14,420 nt of DNA from an uncultured Anaerosolibacter sp. (GCA_937948705.1 CALECF010000082.1:1-14420); one strand, 5' to 3'. Positions 1-10,807 are shown, counted from the stretch's first letter. Numbers and translations are program-made. The notes: a model not told the origin generated them from the letters alone.

Positions 1-14
1 CCCCTTTGTATCCT

Positions 15-44
15 TGATTTAATACCCACACTACTATTAAATCA
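15..44. repeat. 10-bp perfect inverted repeat near the window edge
   Basis: TGATTTAATA (15-24) is mirrored by TATTAAATCA (35-44) around a 10-nt spacer. The plus-strand side continues into an AT-rich stretch, so it could be a weak plus-strand terminator. It could also be a protein-binding palindrome of a gene lying left of the window. No gene is visible in positions 1-114. Confidence 0.4.
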
Positions 45-114
45 GATTATTTTAAATTTTACAAATACTTTTTCTAATATTTAGGAAATTCTACCTTTGA
101 TAGGCATGCAGCAC

Positions 115-150
115 AATAAAAAAGCGAGCGGACGTCTCCACTCGCTTTTT
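115..150 (-). terminator. Intrinsic terminator of nifJ
   Basis: The minus strand reads GCGAG-T-GGA-GACG-TCC-G-CTCGC followed by TTTTTT, which is a GC-rich stem with one T-G wobble and a 4-nt loop. It begins 9 bp after the nifJ stop codon. The A-tract on the other side means it may also stop plus-strand transcription arriving from the left. Confidence 0.9.
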
Positions 151-158
151 ATAGTTTA

Positions 159-3953
<3,795 letters not shown>

Positions 3954-3979
3954 CTATGTTGCTACAGCTTTCAAAACTA

Positions 3980-4008
3980 AGTATAACAGAAGGCAAAATA
4001 GGTGTCAA
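3980..4008 (-). promoter_or_regulatory. Predicted sigma-A promoter of nifJ
   Basis: On the minus strand a perfect TTGACA (4003-4008) is followed after exactly 17 nt by TATACT (3980-3985). Transcription would start near 3973. This is the best promoter match between the bofA terminator and nifJ. Confidence 0.7.
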
Positions 4009-4135
4009 CCTAATACTGTATACAATCATACACTGTCTGTACCTTGATTTTTAGCAATTTGAGTAAACTTTCGCCTCTGCATGACAGTCTGTATAAATTC
4101 TCCTGCAAACTGAATATTTCCATAATATGAATATG

Positions 4136-4184
4136 CAATAAAAAACCTCGTTTTGACATAATAATCATGCGCAAACGAGGTTTT
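4136..4184 (-). terminator. Intrinsic terminator of bofA (possibly bidirectional)
   Basis: AAAACCTCGTTT (4142-4153) pairs perfectly with AAACGAGGTTTT (4173-4184) across a 19-nt loop. On the minus strand the stem runs into TTTTTTATTGC. It separates bofA from the nifJ promoter, and the plus strand also ends in a T-rich run. Confidence 0.85.
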
Positions 4185-4246
4185 CTTTCCTTCAAAAATG
4201 ATGCTTTTTGTTTGCAAACTTCATTTTTAAAAATGATATTTCCACC

Positions 4247-4519
4247 CTACAATAGGTACTGAAGTCCCAGCATTAAGAGTACACCTGGTACCCCTAGCAA
4301 TCCAGCCACCAACGCTGTTATGGGGTTAATGGCGATGCCAAAACCAAAGAATCCACCAATCAAGTTCAGCACAAACAATAAAATGCCGCCGATAATCCCA
4401 TTGTATACCAGCTTAATAATGATTTTAATCGGTACCAGCAATATATATCCAGCAATGTAAAGCAGAATCAATCCAAAGGCATAAGCCAATATGATATTCA
4501 GTTCAATTCCCATTCCCAT
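4247..4519 (-). CDS. bofA: BofA family sporulation membrane protein (pro-sigma-K processing inhibitor)
   Basis: A 90-residue, strongly hydrophobic protein with one membrane segment at about 8-35 and a glycine-rich second hydrophobic half at about 40-88. The C-terminal pattern (LNLIGGFFGFGIAINPIT, then LLGVPGVLLML) is the BofA signature. In Bacillus subtilis, BofA sits in the outer forespore membrane and holds the SpoIVFB protease inactive until the forespore signal releases pro-sigma-K processing. The ATG at 4519 is preferred over 4513 because GGGAG lies 9 nt before it. The gene is placed between two terminators and behind a sigma-E-like promoter, so it is probably transcribed alone in the mother cell. 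Family assignment is firm; whether this organism uses the same sigma-K checkpoint is inferred. Confidence 0.9.
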   Translation of the reverse strand: MGMGIELNIILAYAFGLILLYIAGYILLVPIKIIIKLVYNGIIGGILLFVLNLIGGFFGFGIAINPITALVAGLLGVPGVLLMLGLQYLL

Positions 4520-4564
4520 ACACTGTCACTCCCAATTATATAAATTCAATTTTTCCCTATACTC

Positions 4565-4594
4565 ATTATATAGGCTTTGTACCAAGAATATAAC
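4565..4594 (-). promoter_or_regulatory. Sigma-E-like promoter of bofA
   Basis: The minus strand reads GTTATATT (4587-4594), a 14-nt spacer, then TATATAAT (4565-4572). This resembles the sigma-E pattern of a -35 ending in ATATT and a -10 near CATACAAT at 14-15 nt spacing (6 of 8 at the -10). Predicted start near 4557 gives a leader of about 37 nt. The -10 also fits sigma-A, but no good sigma-A -35 is present. Confidence 0.5.
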
Positions 4595-4611
4595 TATTTT
4601 GTTTGACTTTC

Positions 4612-4657
4612 AAAAACAAAAAACAGACTCTTTGAAGGAAGCTTCTTCTTGAGCCTG
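4612..4657 (-). terminator. Intrinsic terminator of yaaL
   Basis: On the minus strand CAGGCTC (4651-4657) pairs with GAGTCTG (4624-4630), with one G-U pair, around a 20-nt loop able to form a smaller inner stem. TTTTTTGTTTTTG follows. It separates yaaL from the bofA promoter immediately downstream. Confidence 0.75.
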
Positions 4658-4691
4658 CTTGGCAAACCTATTAAAAAATAATTGCTATATT

Positions 4692-4994
4692 CTATTGAAC
4701 ATTCCCTCTTACGCCCATTTCTCTGGCCAGCTTCATGAGGTATGTATACCTTGTCCTGGACGCTTCTACTCTATAAATTGCATAGTCAATGAGATCTGGA
4801 TCCGTCACCGTTTGGAAATAAGATTCGGCATTTCTCCAATCTTCATGGGCCTGGCGAATATTCTCTAGCATTTTATCCTCTTCTGTGCGCATGTCTTCTC
4901 CCACAATAACTCTTGCATAGAAATTACTTAGCATATCCTTGAAGTTGTTTTCTGCTTTTCCACTTCGCCTCCCAAAGTTTGTTAAACCATTCAT
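4692..4994 (-). CDS. yaaL: YaaL family protein (DUF2508)
   Basis: A 100-residue, charged, mostly helical protein of unknown function. The central to C-terminal part (YFQTVTDPDLIDYAIYRVEA and then RTRYTYLMKLAREMGV) is the conserved DUF2508 signature found between recR and bofA in many Firmicutes. There is no signal peptide or membrane segment, so it is probably cytoplasmic. GAGGGGG lies 7 nt before the ATG at 4994. Here the gene is detached from recR and preceded by the phoH terminator, so it needs its own promoter; none with a convincing -35 was found in the 100 bp available. A terminator follows the stop codon. Confidence 0.85.
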   Translation of the reverse strand: MNGLTNFGRRSGKAENNFKDMLSNFYARVIVGEDMRTEEDKMLENIRQAHEDWRNAESYFQTVTDPDLIDYAIYRVEASRTRYTYLMKLAREMGVRGNVQ

Positions 4995-5098
4995 CCGTAA
5001 TCCCCCTCAATCATACTTTGTATCTGTAGCTTAACCCCATTGTTGTTAATTTATACATAAATATCTCCAAGTATAGGCCCTGCGGTAAATATTTTTTA

Positions 5099-5131
5099 AA
5101 AGAATAACCTGCCTAAAATGGGCAGGTTATT
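5099..5131 (-). terminator. Intrinsic terminator of the PIN-PhoH gene
   Basis: AATAACCTGCC (5103-5113) and GGCAGGTTATT (5121-5131) form an 11-bp perfect stem with a 7-nt loop. CTTTT follows on the minus strand. It starts 5 bp after the stop codon at 5137-5139. Confidence 0.9.
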
Positions 5132-5136
5132 TTCTA

Positions 5137-6477
5137 TTATAATAGTTCTGCTGCTAGTTGGGCTAATGCTGAGCGCTCTACTTTTTTAAATGTCACATGC
5201 CCTGCAATACTCACATCCTTGAACTTATTCACCACATAGGTTAAACCATTACATTGGGAATCCAAATAAGGATGGTCAATTTGCTCTGTATCTCCCATCA
5301 AAATGATCTTGCTTCCTTCTCCCACCCTTGTCACAATGGTTTTTACTTCATGCTTTGTTAGGTTCTGGGCTTCATCGATGATGATGAATTGATTTGGAAT
5401 ACTTCTTCCTCTAATATATGTCATGGCTTCAATCTCAATGTTCTTTAATCCGATCAAAGTGTTTTTGATATCTGTGATATGCTTTGCATCTAATAAAAAC
5501 TCAAGATTGTCATAGATGGGCTGCACCCAAGGTCTGAGCTTTTCATCCTTGTCTCCGGGCAAAAACCCGATGTCCCTTCCAACGGGGATTACAGGCTTTG
5601 TGATCAATAACTTTTTATATAATTGCTCATCCTGAACCTTTACCAAACCTGCCACCAAAGACAGCAATGTTTTTCCCGTGCCTGCCCTTCCTGTAAGCGT
5701 AACCAGCCGAATACTATCATCTAGCAATAGCTCCAGAGCCATTCTTTGTTCTGCATTTCTTCCTTTAATGCCCCAGTAAGACTCCTCCCCTTTTCTTAGG
5801 GGATGAAATTTTTCCATGGCAGCATCGTACCTTAAAATTGCAGATTTAGAACTTCCATAACTATCTTTTAGAATGATGAACTGATGAGGATGTATCTGAT
5901 AATGTTCTGTAATTTCTTCAAGTTCCCCTCCATTTACGACGCCCAATCGATACACGCGATCGATAACATCGGGGTCCACATCGATATTCAGATGACCTTG
6001 ATACTCCTCTTCAGTATATTCGATTTTATCATGTAGATAATCTTGAGACATAATGTCCAGACTATCTGCTTTAATCCTCATAATAGCATCCTTACTCACG
6101 AGAACTACCTGTTTTTGATCTCCCTTTGCACCTTCTTCCTTATGAAGATTCAATGCCACCGCTAAGATTCTGTTGTCGTTATTTATCTCATGGAAATATT
6201 CTCGAAACCCACTTAAACTCTTATGATTGATTTCTACCCAGAGCATACCTCCATTAGGCAATTCAATTCCTTTACAAAGACTACCTAATTCAGTGAGACG
6301 ATCTAGCTCCCGAGCTACCTCCCTGGCATTTCTACCCACCATATCTTGATGGTTTTTCTTCCCATCAATCTCCTCTATTACAACTGCAGGAATAACCACA
6401 TCATTGTCTCCAAAAGCGTAAAGACTTCTCGGGTCATGTAGCAAGACACTGGTATCCAGTACAAACATTTTGTGCAT
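5137..6477 (-). CDS. PIN domain-PhoH family ATPase (YlaK-like)
   Basis: A two-domain protein. An N-terminal PIN nuclease-like domain (residues 1 to about 150) opens with FVLDTSVLLHD and has acidic candidates D8, D101 and D130. A C-terminal PhoH RecA-like ATPase domain (about 230-446) has Walker A GRAGTGKT at 263-270, the family motif LPGDKDEK at about 306-313 and Walker B IIIDEAQN ending at 372. PIN-PhoH proteins are implicated in RNA binding, unwinding and cleavage; the substrate here cannot be read from sequence. The start is uncertain. The frame is open to an ATG at 6567, but no purine-rich site precedes it and homologues begin close to the LDTSVLL motif. The ATG at 6477 follows GAGGG at short spacing, and 6468 is a further alternative. 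The gene is monocistronic, with promoter and terminator. Confidence 0.9.
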   Translation of the reverse strand: MHKMFVLDTSVLLHDPRSLYAFGDNDVVIPAVVIEEIDGKKNHQDMVGRNAREVARELDRLTELGSLCKGIELPNGGMLWVEINHKSLSGFREYFHEINNDNRILAVALNLHKEEGAKGDQKQVVLVSKDAIMRIKADSLDIMSQDYLHDKIEYTEEEYQGHLNIDVDPDVIDRVYRLGVVNGGELEEITEHYQIHPHQFIILKDSYGSSKSAILRYDAAMEKFHPLRKGEESYWGIKGRNAEQRMALELLLDDSIRLVTLTGRAGTGKTLLSLVAGLVKVQDEQLYKKLLITKPVIPVGRDIGFLPGDKDEKLRPWVQPIYDNLEFLLDAKHITDIKNTLIGLKNIEIEAMTYIRGRSIPNQFIIIDEAQNLTKHEVKTIVTRVGEGSKIILMGDTEQIDHPYLDSQCNGLTYVVNKFKDVSIAGHVTFKKVERSALAQLAAELL

Positions 6478-6717
6478 AGAGCCCTCAATCCGGGGATCGA
6501 GGTCTTCACCGTCCTTTCCTTTTATCAAGTTATTTTCCTGCTTATTGTCATTATATGCACGGAGCATGGACGAGGGGATTCATGAATGCTATCATTTGCG
6601 CTAAATATGTTAATTCTTCCTTCCCTATTCCTTTTCCTCATACAATGAACATGGTTTTGCATTCAATGGGTTATTAAATTTTATGAGGCATGACAGAAAT
6701 TCAGAACACCCCCTCGC

Positions 6718-6747
6718 CTTATACCATCCAACCGCTGTCCTTGTCAA
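6718..6747 (-). promoter_or_regulatory. Predicted sigma-A promoter of the PIN-PhoH gene
   Basis: The minus strand has a perfect TTGACA (6742-6747), an 18-nt spacer and TATAAG (6718-6723). A start near 6711 gives a leader of about 145 nt to 6567 or 235 nt to 6477. No gene is supported between 6568 and 6868; besides this promoter that stretch holds only the terminator at 6805-6856. Confidence 0.6.
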
Positions 6748-6804
6748 CAGGATACCGTGGTACGGAAAAGCACCTTCAATCATGCTGAGATACTGTTTTT
6801 CTAC

Positions 6805-6856
6805 AATAAAAAAGATCATTGTTAGAAAAAACTAATTCTTTCTAACAACGATCTTT
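6805..6856 (-). terminator. Strong intrinsic terminator after the first GGDEF gene
   Basis: An 18-bp stem, 6811-6828 with 6839-6856, has one position that is A-C on the plus strand but a G-U pair in minus-strand RNA. The loop is 10 nt and TTTTTTATTG follows. It begins 12 bp after the stop codon. Confidence 0.93.
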
Positions 6857-6868
6857 ACAAACAAATGA

Positions 6869-7957
6869 TCATCCTTGACTCTGGAAAATAATCTTATTCC
6901 TACCCGTCCTCTTCGCTTCATACAATGCATTGTCTGCATTTTCCATGATTTTATTTAAATCCTTCACATTTTCAGGATAAGTGGAAATACCAATGGATAT
7001 AGTAATCTTTATAGCTGTCCCATCAGACAATGTGAAAGGGTGGGCCTCAACAATTCTTCGAATACGCTCTGCCGTTTCATATGCTTGGGTTGCAGAACAA
7101 TCTTGTAGTACTATAGAAAACTCTTCTCCGCCATTTCGCGAAACCATATCACAGGATCTGCATGCCTGAGACAAAATCTTTCCTAATTCTCGCAAGACAC
7201 AATCACCCTCATAGTGTCCGTAGGTATCATTGACTTTCTTGAAAAAATCAATATCAATAAAAAGTAAAGAAAACACCTTCTGCTCCTCAATGGCTCTTCC
7301 AATGATCTGGTTAAATACCTTGTCAAACTGTCTCACATTGTAAAGGCCTGTCAAGTAATCCTTGGTCGATTCATCCTTAAGACTTTTAATTAACTGGGTA
7401 ACCCCCTGTAGATACGCCATATACTTATAAATGACCACAGATACAATGGCGGTTCCAACCCCATAGCTCAATATCACTATACGTAGTAATGGAATATCAT
7501 TTCTCAACAATATACTAATGGCAATAAGACTGACGACAGTGCAATACAGCACCGACAGAAACCACTTTCTGCCCATGGTAACATTCATTCGAAAGATTGT
7601 AGAAACACCTATATCTACAAAACAGGTAACAATCAATGCGGCCATAGAGGAATCACTCATGCCATAATACAAAACCCTAAATAACCCTATGATAAGGGCA
7701 GCAACACCTATAGATATGGTTCCTCCCAAGGTTCCTGCAATAATGACAGCAATATTACGAAAGTCAATAATGACTTTATTCGTAACACCTACACCATAAT
7801 ACATAAGCAATATGCCTAGGGCACCACAAATCCCCCCGGCCAAAACTCGTAACAACAATGGAGCAGTTTCGTCCAACCCGCTATCCCTAAATACCTGATT
7901 ACCTATACTTACAAAGGCCACCAAAAGAGCAGCGTTTATAACCAAATCGCTTAACAT
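6869..7957 (-). CDS. Membrane diguanylate cyclase, 5TMR-LYT sensor plus GGDEF
   Basis: A 362-residue protein. The first 180 residues form about five or six membrane segments with the 5TM-5TMR_LYT (LytS-type) signature: DFR at 65-67, then IAGTLGGTISIGVAALIIGL to 91 and FRVLYYG to 99. A GGDEF domain spans about 198-358, with signature NGGEEF (275-280), the metal/phosphate region FIDIDFFKKVNDTYGH and a product-inhibition I-site RSCD (267-270) exactly five residues before GGEEF. It should therefore condense two GTP to c-di-GMP at the inner membrane, under control of an unknown membrane or cell-wall signal. GAGGGAG lies 9 nt before the ATG at 7957. It is a paralogue of the next upstream gene. Activity and signal are inferred. 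Confidence 0.92.
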   Translation of the reverse strand: MLSDLVINAALLVAFVSIGNQVFRDSGLDETAPLLLRVLAGGICGALGILLMYYGVGVTNKVIIDFRNIAVIIAGTLGGTISIGVAALIIGLFRVLYYGMSDSSMAALIVTCFVDIGVSTIFRMNVTMGRKWFLSVLYCTVVSLIAISILLRNDIPLLRIVILSYGVGTAIVSVVIYKYMAYLQGVTQLIKSLKDESTKDYLTGLYNVRQFDKVFNQIIGRAIEEQKVFSLLFIDIDFFKKVNDTYGHYEGDCVLRELGKILSQACRSCDMVSRNGGEEFSIVLQDCSATQAYETAERIRRIVEAHPFTLSDGTAIKITISIGISTYPENVKDLNKIMENADNALYEAKRTGRNKIIFQSQG

Positions 7958-8300
7958 AGTTCATATCTCCCTCAATATTTATCACTTCAATAGCTGCCAA
8001 AAGAATACCATCGTTTTTATGTAACAACGTGTTTTCCATGGGGCACCTCTCCCTGGAGCAAACGCTCACTTCGCCAATTACATGTTACGTTAAGTCAGGA
8101 ACCTTGTCAACGTTTGTCTTTTTTTGTCGAAACAGTTTATTGTTTAATATAGTCCTACTCTTCCACAGACATAGTAATCTATGGAGATATTCAGTATTAC
8201 TCTTAAAGATATACGCTAGGCCAAATAATTTTAAGTATAAAACTCCCCCACTTATCTAACCAATATATGGTAATTTCTTGTCAAGCAAGGCTGTAACTGT
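7958..8300 (-). other. Intergenic region and leader of the first GGDEF gene
   Basis: No gene is supported here. The part nearest the GGDEF gene is the predicted leader (about 118 nt). It contains two adjacent hairpin-forming segments: GAGC-AAAC-GCTC at 8056-8067, and a CCA/GGG...CCC/TGG stem between 8036 and 8056 that partly overlaps it. GTAACA (8021-8026) and TGTTAC (8083-8088) could close a larger fold. It does not match the c-di-GMP-I or c-di-GMP-II aptamer patterns. Between 8111 and 8300 only scattered AT-rich sequence and a small CATAG/CTATG repeat (8170-8183) are seen. Confidence 0.5.
8082..8110 (-). promoter_or_regulatory. Possible sigma-A promoter of the first GGDEF gene
   Basis: A perfect TTGACA on the minus strand (8105-8110) is followed after 17 nt by TAACAT (8082-8087), which matches the -10 consensus at 4 of 6. 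A start near 8075 would give a leader of about 118 nt. Confidence 0.45.
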
Positions 8301-8343
8301 CAAAAAAAAGAAAAAAGAAAACGGACTCTCCATGATACAATCC
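8301..8343 (-). terminator. Probable terminator after the second GGDEF gene
   Basis: On the minus strand GGATT (8339-8343) pairs with AGTCC (8323-8327), with one G-U pair, around an 11-nt loop. A long run follows (TTTTCTTTTTTCTTTTTTTT). The stem is short, but the T-tract is extensive. Confidence 0.5.
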
Positions 8344-8401
8344 ATTTTCCCATCTATCCCATCTTCTATTTTGACATTACATAATTTATCGTACTTAACT
8401 A

Positions 8402-9499
8402 CTATCCCTTGATACATTGGCTGGTATCACAGACTTTGTCCCGTCCCGTTTGTTTTGCTTTATACAGAGCAATATCTGCCTTTTCCATAACTTCCTCCAA
8501 ATTCCCTACTGTATCTGGATAGGTCGCCACGCCTATGGATACTGTAATATGGATGACTTTATCATCTCCAATTGGAAATTTATGCTCTTTCACGGCCTCC
8601 CTTATTCTCGTTCCAATCTCCAGAGCCCGCGTTTTATCGCAATCTAAAAGCAACACACTAAACTCCTCTCCTCCTATTCGCCCAACGATATCAAAGTTTC
8701 TACAATTCTTCCTTAGAATATTTGCAAGTTCTCTTAAAACCATATCTCCTACAGCATGTCCAAAAGTATCATTAACCTTTTTAAAATGGTCTATATCTAT
8801 CATTAAGCAGGATAGCTTTTCATTATTTTCTTTCACCCTACTAAAACTTGCATTTAGCAAGTTATCAAAGCTCCTCAAATTATTAAGTCCCGTAAGAAAG
8901 TCCTTTACCGAATCTTTTTTATAAATTCTATACAATTCATTAGAACGCCTAGTATACTCTAGCAGATAGTATTCTAATGTTCCTGCACACACAACTACTA
9001 TAGAGAATTTGATTATGATGGCATAATGATTGTCCACGTTTCTTAGTAAATAAAGAAATGTGGTTACTAAAATAAATAATGCTATGGCTATTTTTGAAAA
9101 CCAATTTTTCCAATACACATTAACTTTTTTATTGATGATATGAAAAGAAATGATATATAAAAATATGTGTGCTACAGCAAAGAGGGATGATTGATTTATC
9201 CCAAAATGACCTACGCGATATAATATAATAATCAAGCCTGCTATGATTGTGGCCCATATCCCCCCCACACTACTCGCCATAATCATCGATAGTGCTCTTA
9301 AGTCCAGCAGCGTATTCGTTCCCACAACTTGGATCGTATAAACCATCATTAATATTCCCAGTAGGCCGCCACCTATTCCAGTTAGTATTTTCCCATAAGT
9401 TTTGTTCATCAGCCTTTCTGGTATTTCTTTTAAAATATGACCGCCAACAAAAGTAGATGAGATTAACAACAATACATTAATAAACAAGTCATTCACCAT
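8402..9499 (-). CDS. Membrane diguanylate cyclase, 5TMR-LYT sensor plus GGDEF (paralogue)
   Basis: A 365-residue protein of the same architecture as the gene downstream. An N-terminal 5TM-5TMR_LYT-like membrane domain (1 to about 180) has DLR at 66-68, SSVGGIWATIIAGLIIIL to 93 and YRVGHFG to 100. A GGDEF domain spans about 198-356, with IGGEEF at 275-280, the MIDIDHFKKVNDTFGH region and I-site RNFD at 267-270. The two proteins align almost without gaps, so they arose by duplication; their sensor halves have diverged far more than the catalytic halves. All catalytic and feedback residues appear intact, predicting c-di-GMP synthesis. AGGAGG lies 7 nt before the ATG at 9499. It has its own promoter and a probable terminator, so it is not co-transcribed with recR by default. 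Confidence 0.92.
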   Translation of the reverse strand: MVNDLFINVLLLISSTFVGGHILKEIPERLMNKTYGKILTGIGGGLLGILMMVYTIQVVGTNTLLDLRALSMIMASSVGGIWATIIAGLIIILYRVGHFGINQSSLFAVAHIFLYIISFHIINKKVNVYWKNWFSKIAIALFILVTTFLYLLRNVDNHYAIIIKFSIVVVCAGTLEYYLLEYTRRSNELYRIYKKDSVKDFLTGLNNLRSFDNLLNASFSRVKENNEKLSCLMIDIDHFKKVNDTFGHAVGDMVLRELANILRKNCRNFDIVGRIGGEEFSVLLLDCDKTRALEIGTRIREAVKEHKFPIGDDKVIHITVSIGVATYPDTVGNLEEVMEKADIALYKAKQTGRDKVCDTSQCIKG

Positions 9500-9534
9500 A
9501 GGGTGTCCTCCTATTCCGCATTCATTTCAAGGCA

Positions 9535-9563
9535 ATTATACACTAATAGATACCTCTTTCCAA
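9535..9563 (-). promoter_or_regulatory. Predicted sigma-A promoter of the second GGDEF gene
   Basis: The minus strand reads TTGGAA (9558-9563), 17 nt, then a perfect TATAAT (9535-9540). A start near 9528 gives a leader of about 29 nt. Confidence 0.7.
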
Positions 9564-9640
9564 TAAATATAATCCTTTTTTTCCAATTATATTTTTCCTT
9601 CTCCCTTTGCTTAATACCGTACTGCCCTCTACACTCTCCA

Positions 9641-9685
9641 CATAAGAAAATCATGGTCAGAAGTGTGCTCTTCCAAACCATGATT
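9641..9685 (-). terminator. Terminator of the dnaX-ebfC-recR operon
   Basis: AATCATGGT (9649-9657) pairs with ACCATGATT (9677-9685). The 19-nt loop contains a small GAAG/CTTC inner stem, and TTCTTATG follows on the minus strand. The T-tract is interrupted, so efficiency may be partial. It lies 46 bp past the recR stop codon. Confidence 0.7.
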
Positions 9686-9731
9686 CCATTCCAAAACATC
9701 AGTACATTCTTGTTTCATTCTTTCTACGTCC

Positions 9732-10331
9732 CTACAACTCTCGTCTACCTTCTAAAGCCTTTGATAAAGTTACCTCATCTGCATACTCCAGATCTCCACC
9801 CACAGGTATGCCATGGGCAATTCTTGTGACCCGAATTCCCATGGGCTTTACTAGCTTAGAAATATACATAGCCGTAGCCTCGCCCTCGATGGTTGGGTTG
9901 GTAGCCATGATCAACTCCTCCACATGACCATTTTGAATGCGAATTAATAACTCACGGATCTTGATATCCTCAGGGCCAATTCCCTCCATGGGGGATATGG
10001 CACCATGGAGAACATGGTACACCCCTTTAAATTCTCTGACCCTTTCTATGGCGGCTACATCTCTAGGATCCTCCACCACACATATGGTCTCCTTCTCCCT
10101 TTGTTCATTTCTGCAAATGATACAAGGATCTATATCCGTGATATTGGTACACTCAGAACAATACTTTGTGCCCCGTTTTGCTTCTACAATGGCTTCTGAA
10201 AGACTCTCCACATCTACCTCCTTCATGTTCAACACATGAAAAGCCAAACGTTGGGCGCTCTTTCGTCCTACCCCGGGAAGCTTTGAAAACTCTTCTATTA
10301 ATCTGGCTATAGGGCCAGCATAATGGTTCAT
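9732..10331 (-). CDS. recR: Recombination mediator RecR
   Basis: A 199-residue cytoplasmic protein, the normal RecR length. Acting with RecF and RecO, it helps load RecA on single-stranded DNA at gaps and stalled forks. An N-terminal helix-hairpin-helix covers about 8-36 ([15 protein letters not shown]). A zinc finger uses Cys 58, 61, 70 and 73. A Toprim domain spans about 80-175, with [12 protein letters not shown] and the [11 protein letters not shown] segment. The conserved C-terminal tail contains [20 protein letters not shown]. The ATG at 10331 is preceded by GAGGTG. The gene is the last of the dnaX-ebfC-recR operon, 65 bp after ebfC, with an intercistronic hairpin between them. Nothing is degenerate. 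Confidence 0.98.
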   Translation of the reverse strand: MNHYAGPIARLIEEFSKLPGVGRKSAQRLAFHVLNMKEVDVESLSEAIVEAKRGTKYCSECTNITDIDPCIICRNEQREKETICVVEDPRDVAAIERVREFKGVYHVLHGAISPMEGIGPEDIKIRELLIRIQNGHVEELIMATNPTIEGEATAMYISKLVKPMGIRVTRIAHGIPVGGDLEYADEVTLSKALEGRREL

Positions 10332-10367
10332 ATCCTCACCTCAATATACCGCGCATGTATAATTGAA

Positions 10368-10389
10368 GCCGAACCCCGAGGGATTCGGC
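10368..10389 (-). other. Intercistronic hairpin between ebfC and recR
   Basis: GCCGAA (10368-10373) and TTCGGC (10384-10389) form a 6-bp stem, with CC/GG pairs possible inside. It lacks a T-tract on the minus strand (TTCAATTAT follows), so it looks like an RNA-stability or processing hairpin rather than a full terminator. Confidence 0.55.
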
Positions 10390-10396
10390 CTATGCA

Positions 10397-10738
10397 CTAA
10401 AATAGTCCTGGCATACTCATTCCACCTGTGACTTTTCCCATCTCTCTCGTTACCATTTCATCGGCTTTTCTTAAAGCTTCATTGGTAGCAGCAAGAATTA
10501 AATCCTGAAGCATTTCAATATCATCTGGATCTACAACCTCTGGTTTAATTGTAACAGATAGGATTTCCTTTTTTCCATTGGCTTTTACTTCGATGGCACC
10601 GCCACCCACACTAGCTTCCACTTCTCTCTGATTCAATTCCTCTTGAAGCTCCTCCATCTGTTTCTGCACCTTTTGTACTTGCTTTAACATATTATTCATA
10701 TTACCAGGCATGCCCCCCGGAAATTTACCTTTTGCCAT
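10397..10738 (-). CDS. ebfC: YbaB/EbfC family nucleoid-associated protein
   Basis: A 113-residue protein of the YbaB/EbfC family. Members form dimers, bind DNA and are encoded between dnaX and recR across bacteria. The N-terminal glycine/methionine-rich tail is followed by a long charged helix (about 16-45, [20 protein letters not shown]). Next comes the conserved sheet region with [20 protein letters not shown] (about 46-65) and a C-terminal helix ending near [16 protein letters not shown] stands 7 nt before the ATG at 10738. It is co-oriented with dnaX (118 bp gap) and recR (65 bp gap), and an extra promoter may lie directly upstream. Its exact role in this organism is not established by sequence. 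Confidence 0.96.
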   Translation of the reverse strand: MAKGKFPGGMPGNMNNMLKQVQKVQKQMEELQEELNQREVEASVGGGAIEVKANGKKEILSVTIKPEVVDPDDIEMLQDLILAATNEALRKADEMVTREMGKVTGGMSMPGLF

Positions 10739-10792
10739 TTCTTTTCCTCCATTCTTAATCTTTCATGATAACAGTTTATCCATTTTATGCCT

Positions 10793-10807
10793 ATTATATC
10801 ATATAAT
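10793..10807. promoter_or_regulatory. Internal extended -10 promoter of ebfC-recR within a 15-bp palindrome
   Basis: The minus strand reads TGATATAAT (10793-10801), an extended -10 (TGnTATAAT) without a good -35. The -10 is one arm of a perfect palindrome, ATTATAT-C-ATATAAT (10793-10807). No terminator is seen between dnaX and ebfC, so this would be a secondary promoter inside the operon. Confidence 0.5.

Noticed and set aside
6625..6819. 64-codon minus-strand open frame between the PIN-PhoH and GGDEF genes
   Set aside because: Its ATG lies inside the terminator stem of the GGDEF gene, it has no ribosome site and no family resemblance, and a good promoter for the PhoH gene sits within it.
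7958..8110. c-di-GMP riboswitch before the GGDEF gene
   Set aside because: The conserved GEMM-I core (GGGCAAACC and GACGCAAAGCC elements) and the GEMM-II pattern are both missing.
9511..9699. 62-codon minus-strand open frame between recR and the second GGDEF gene
   Set aside because: It starts inside the recR terminator, overlaps the predicted GGDEF promoter and has no ribosome site.
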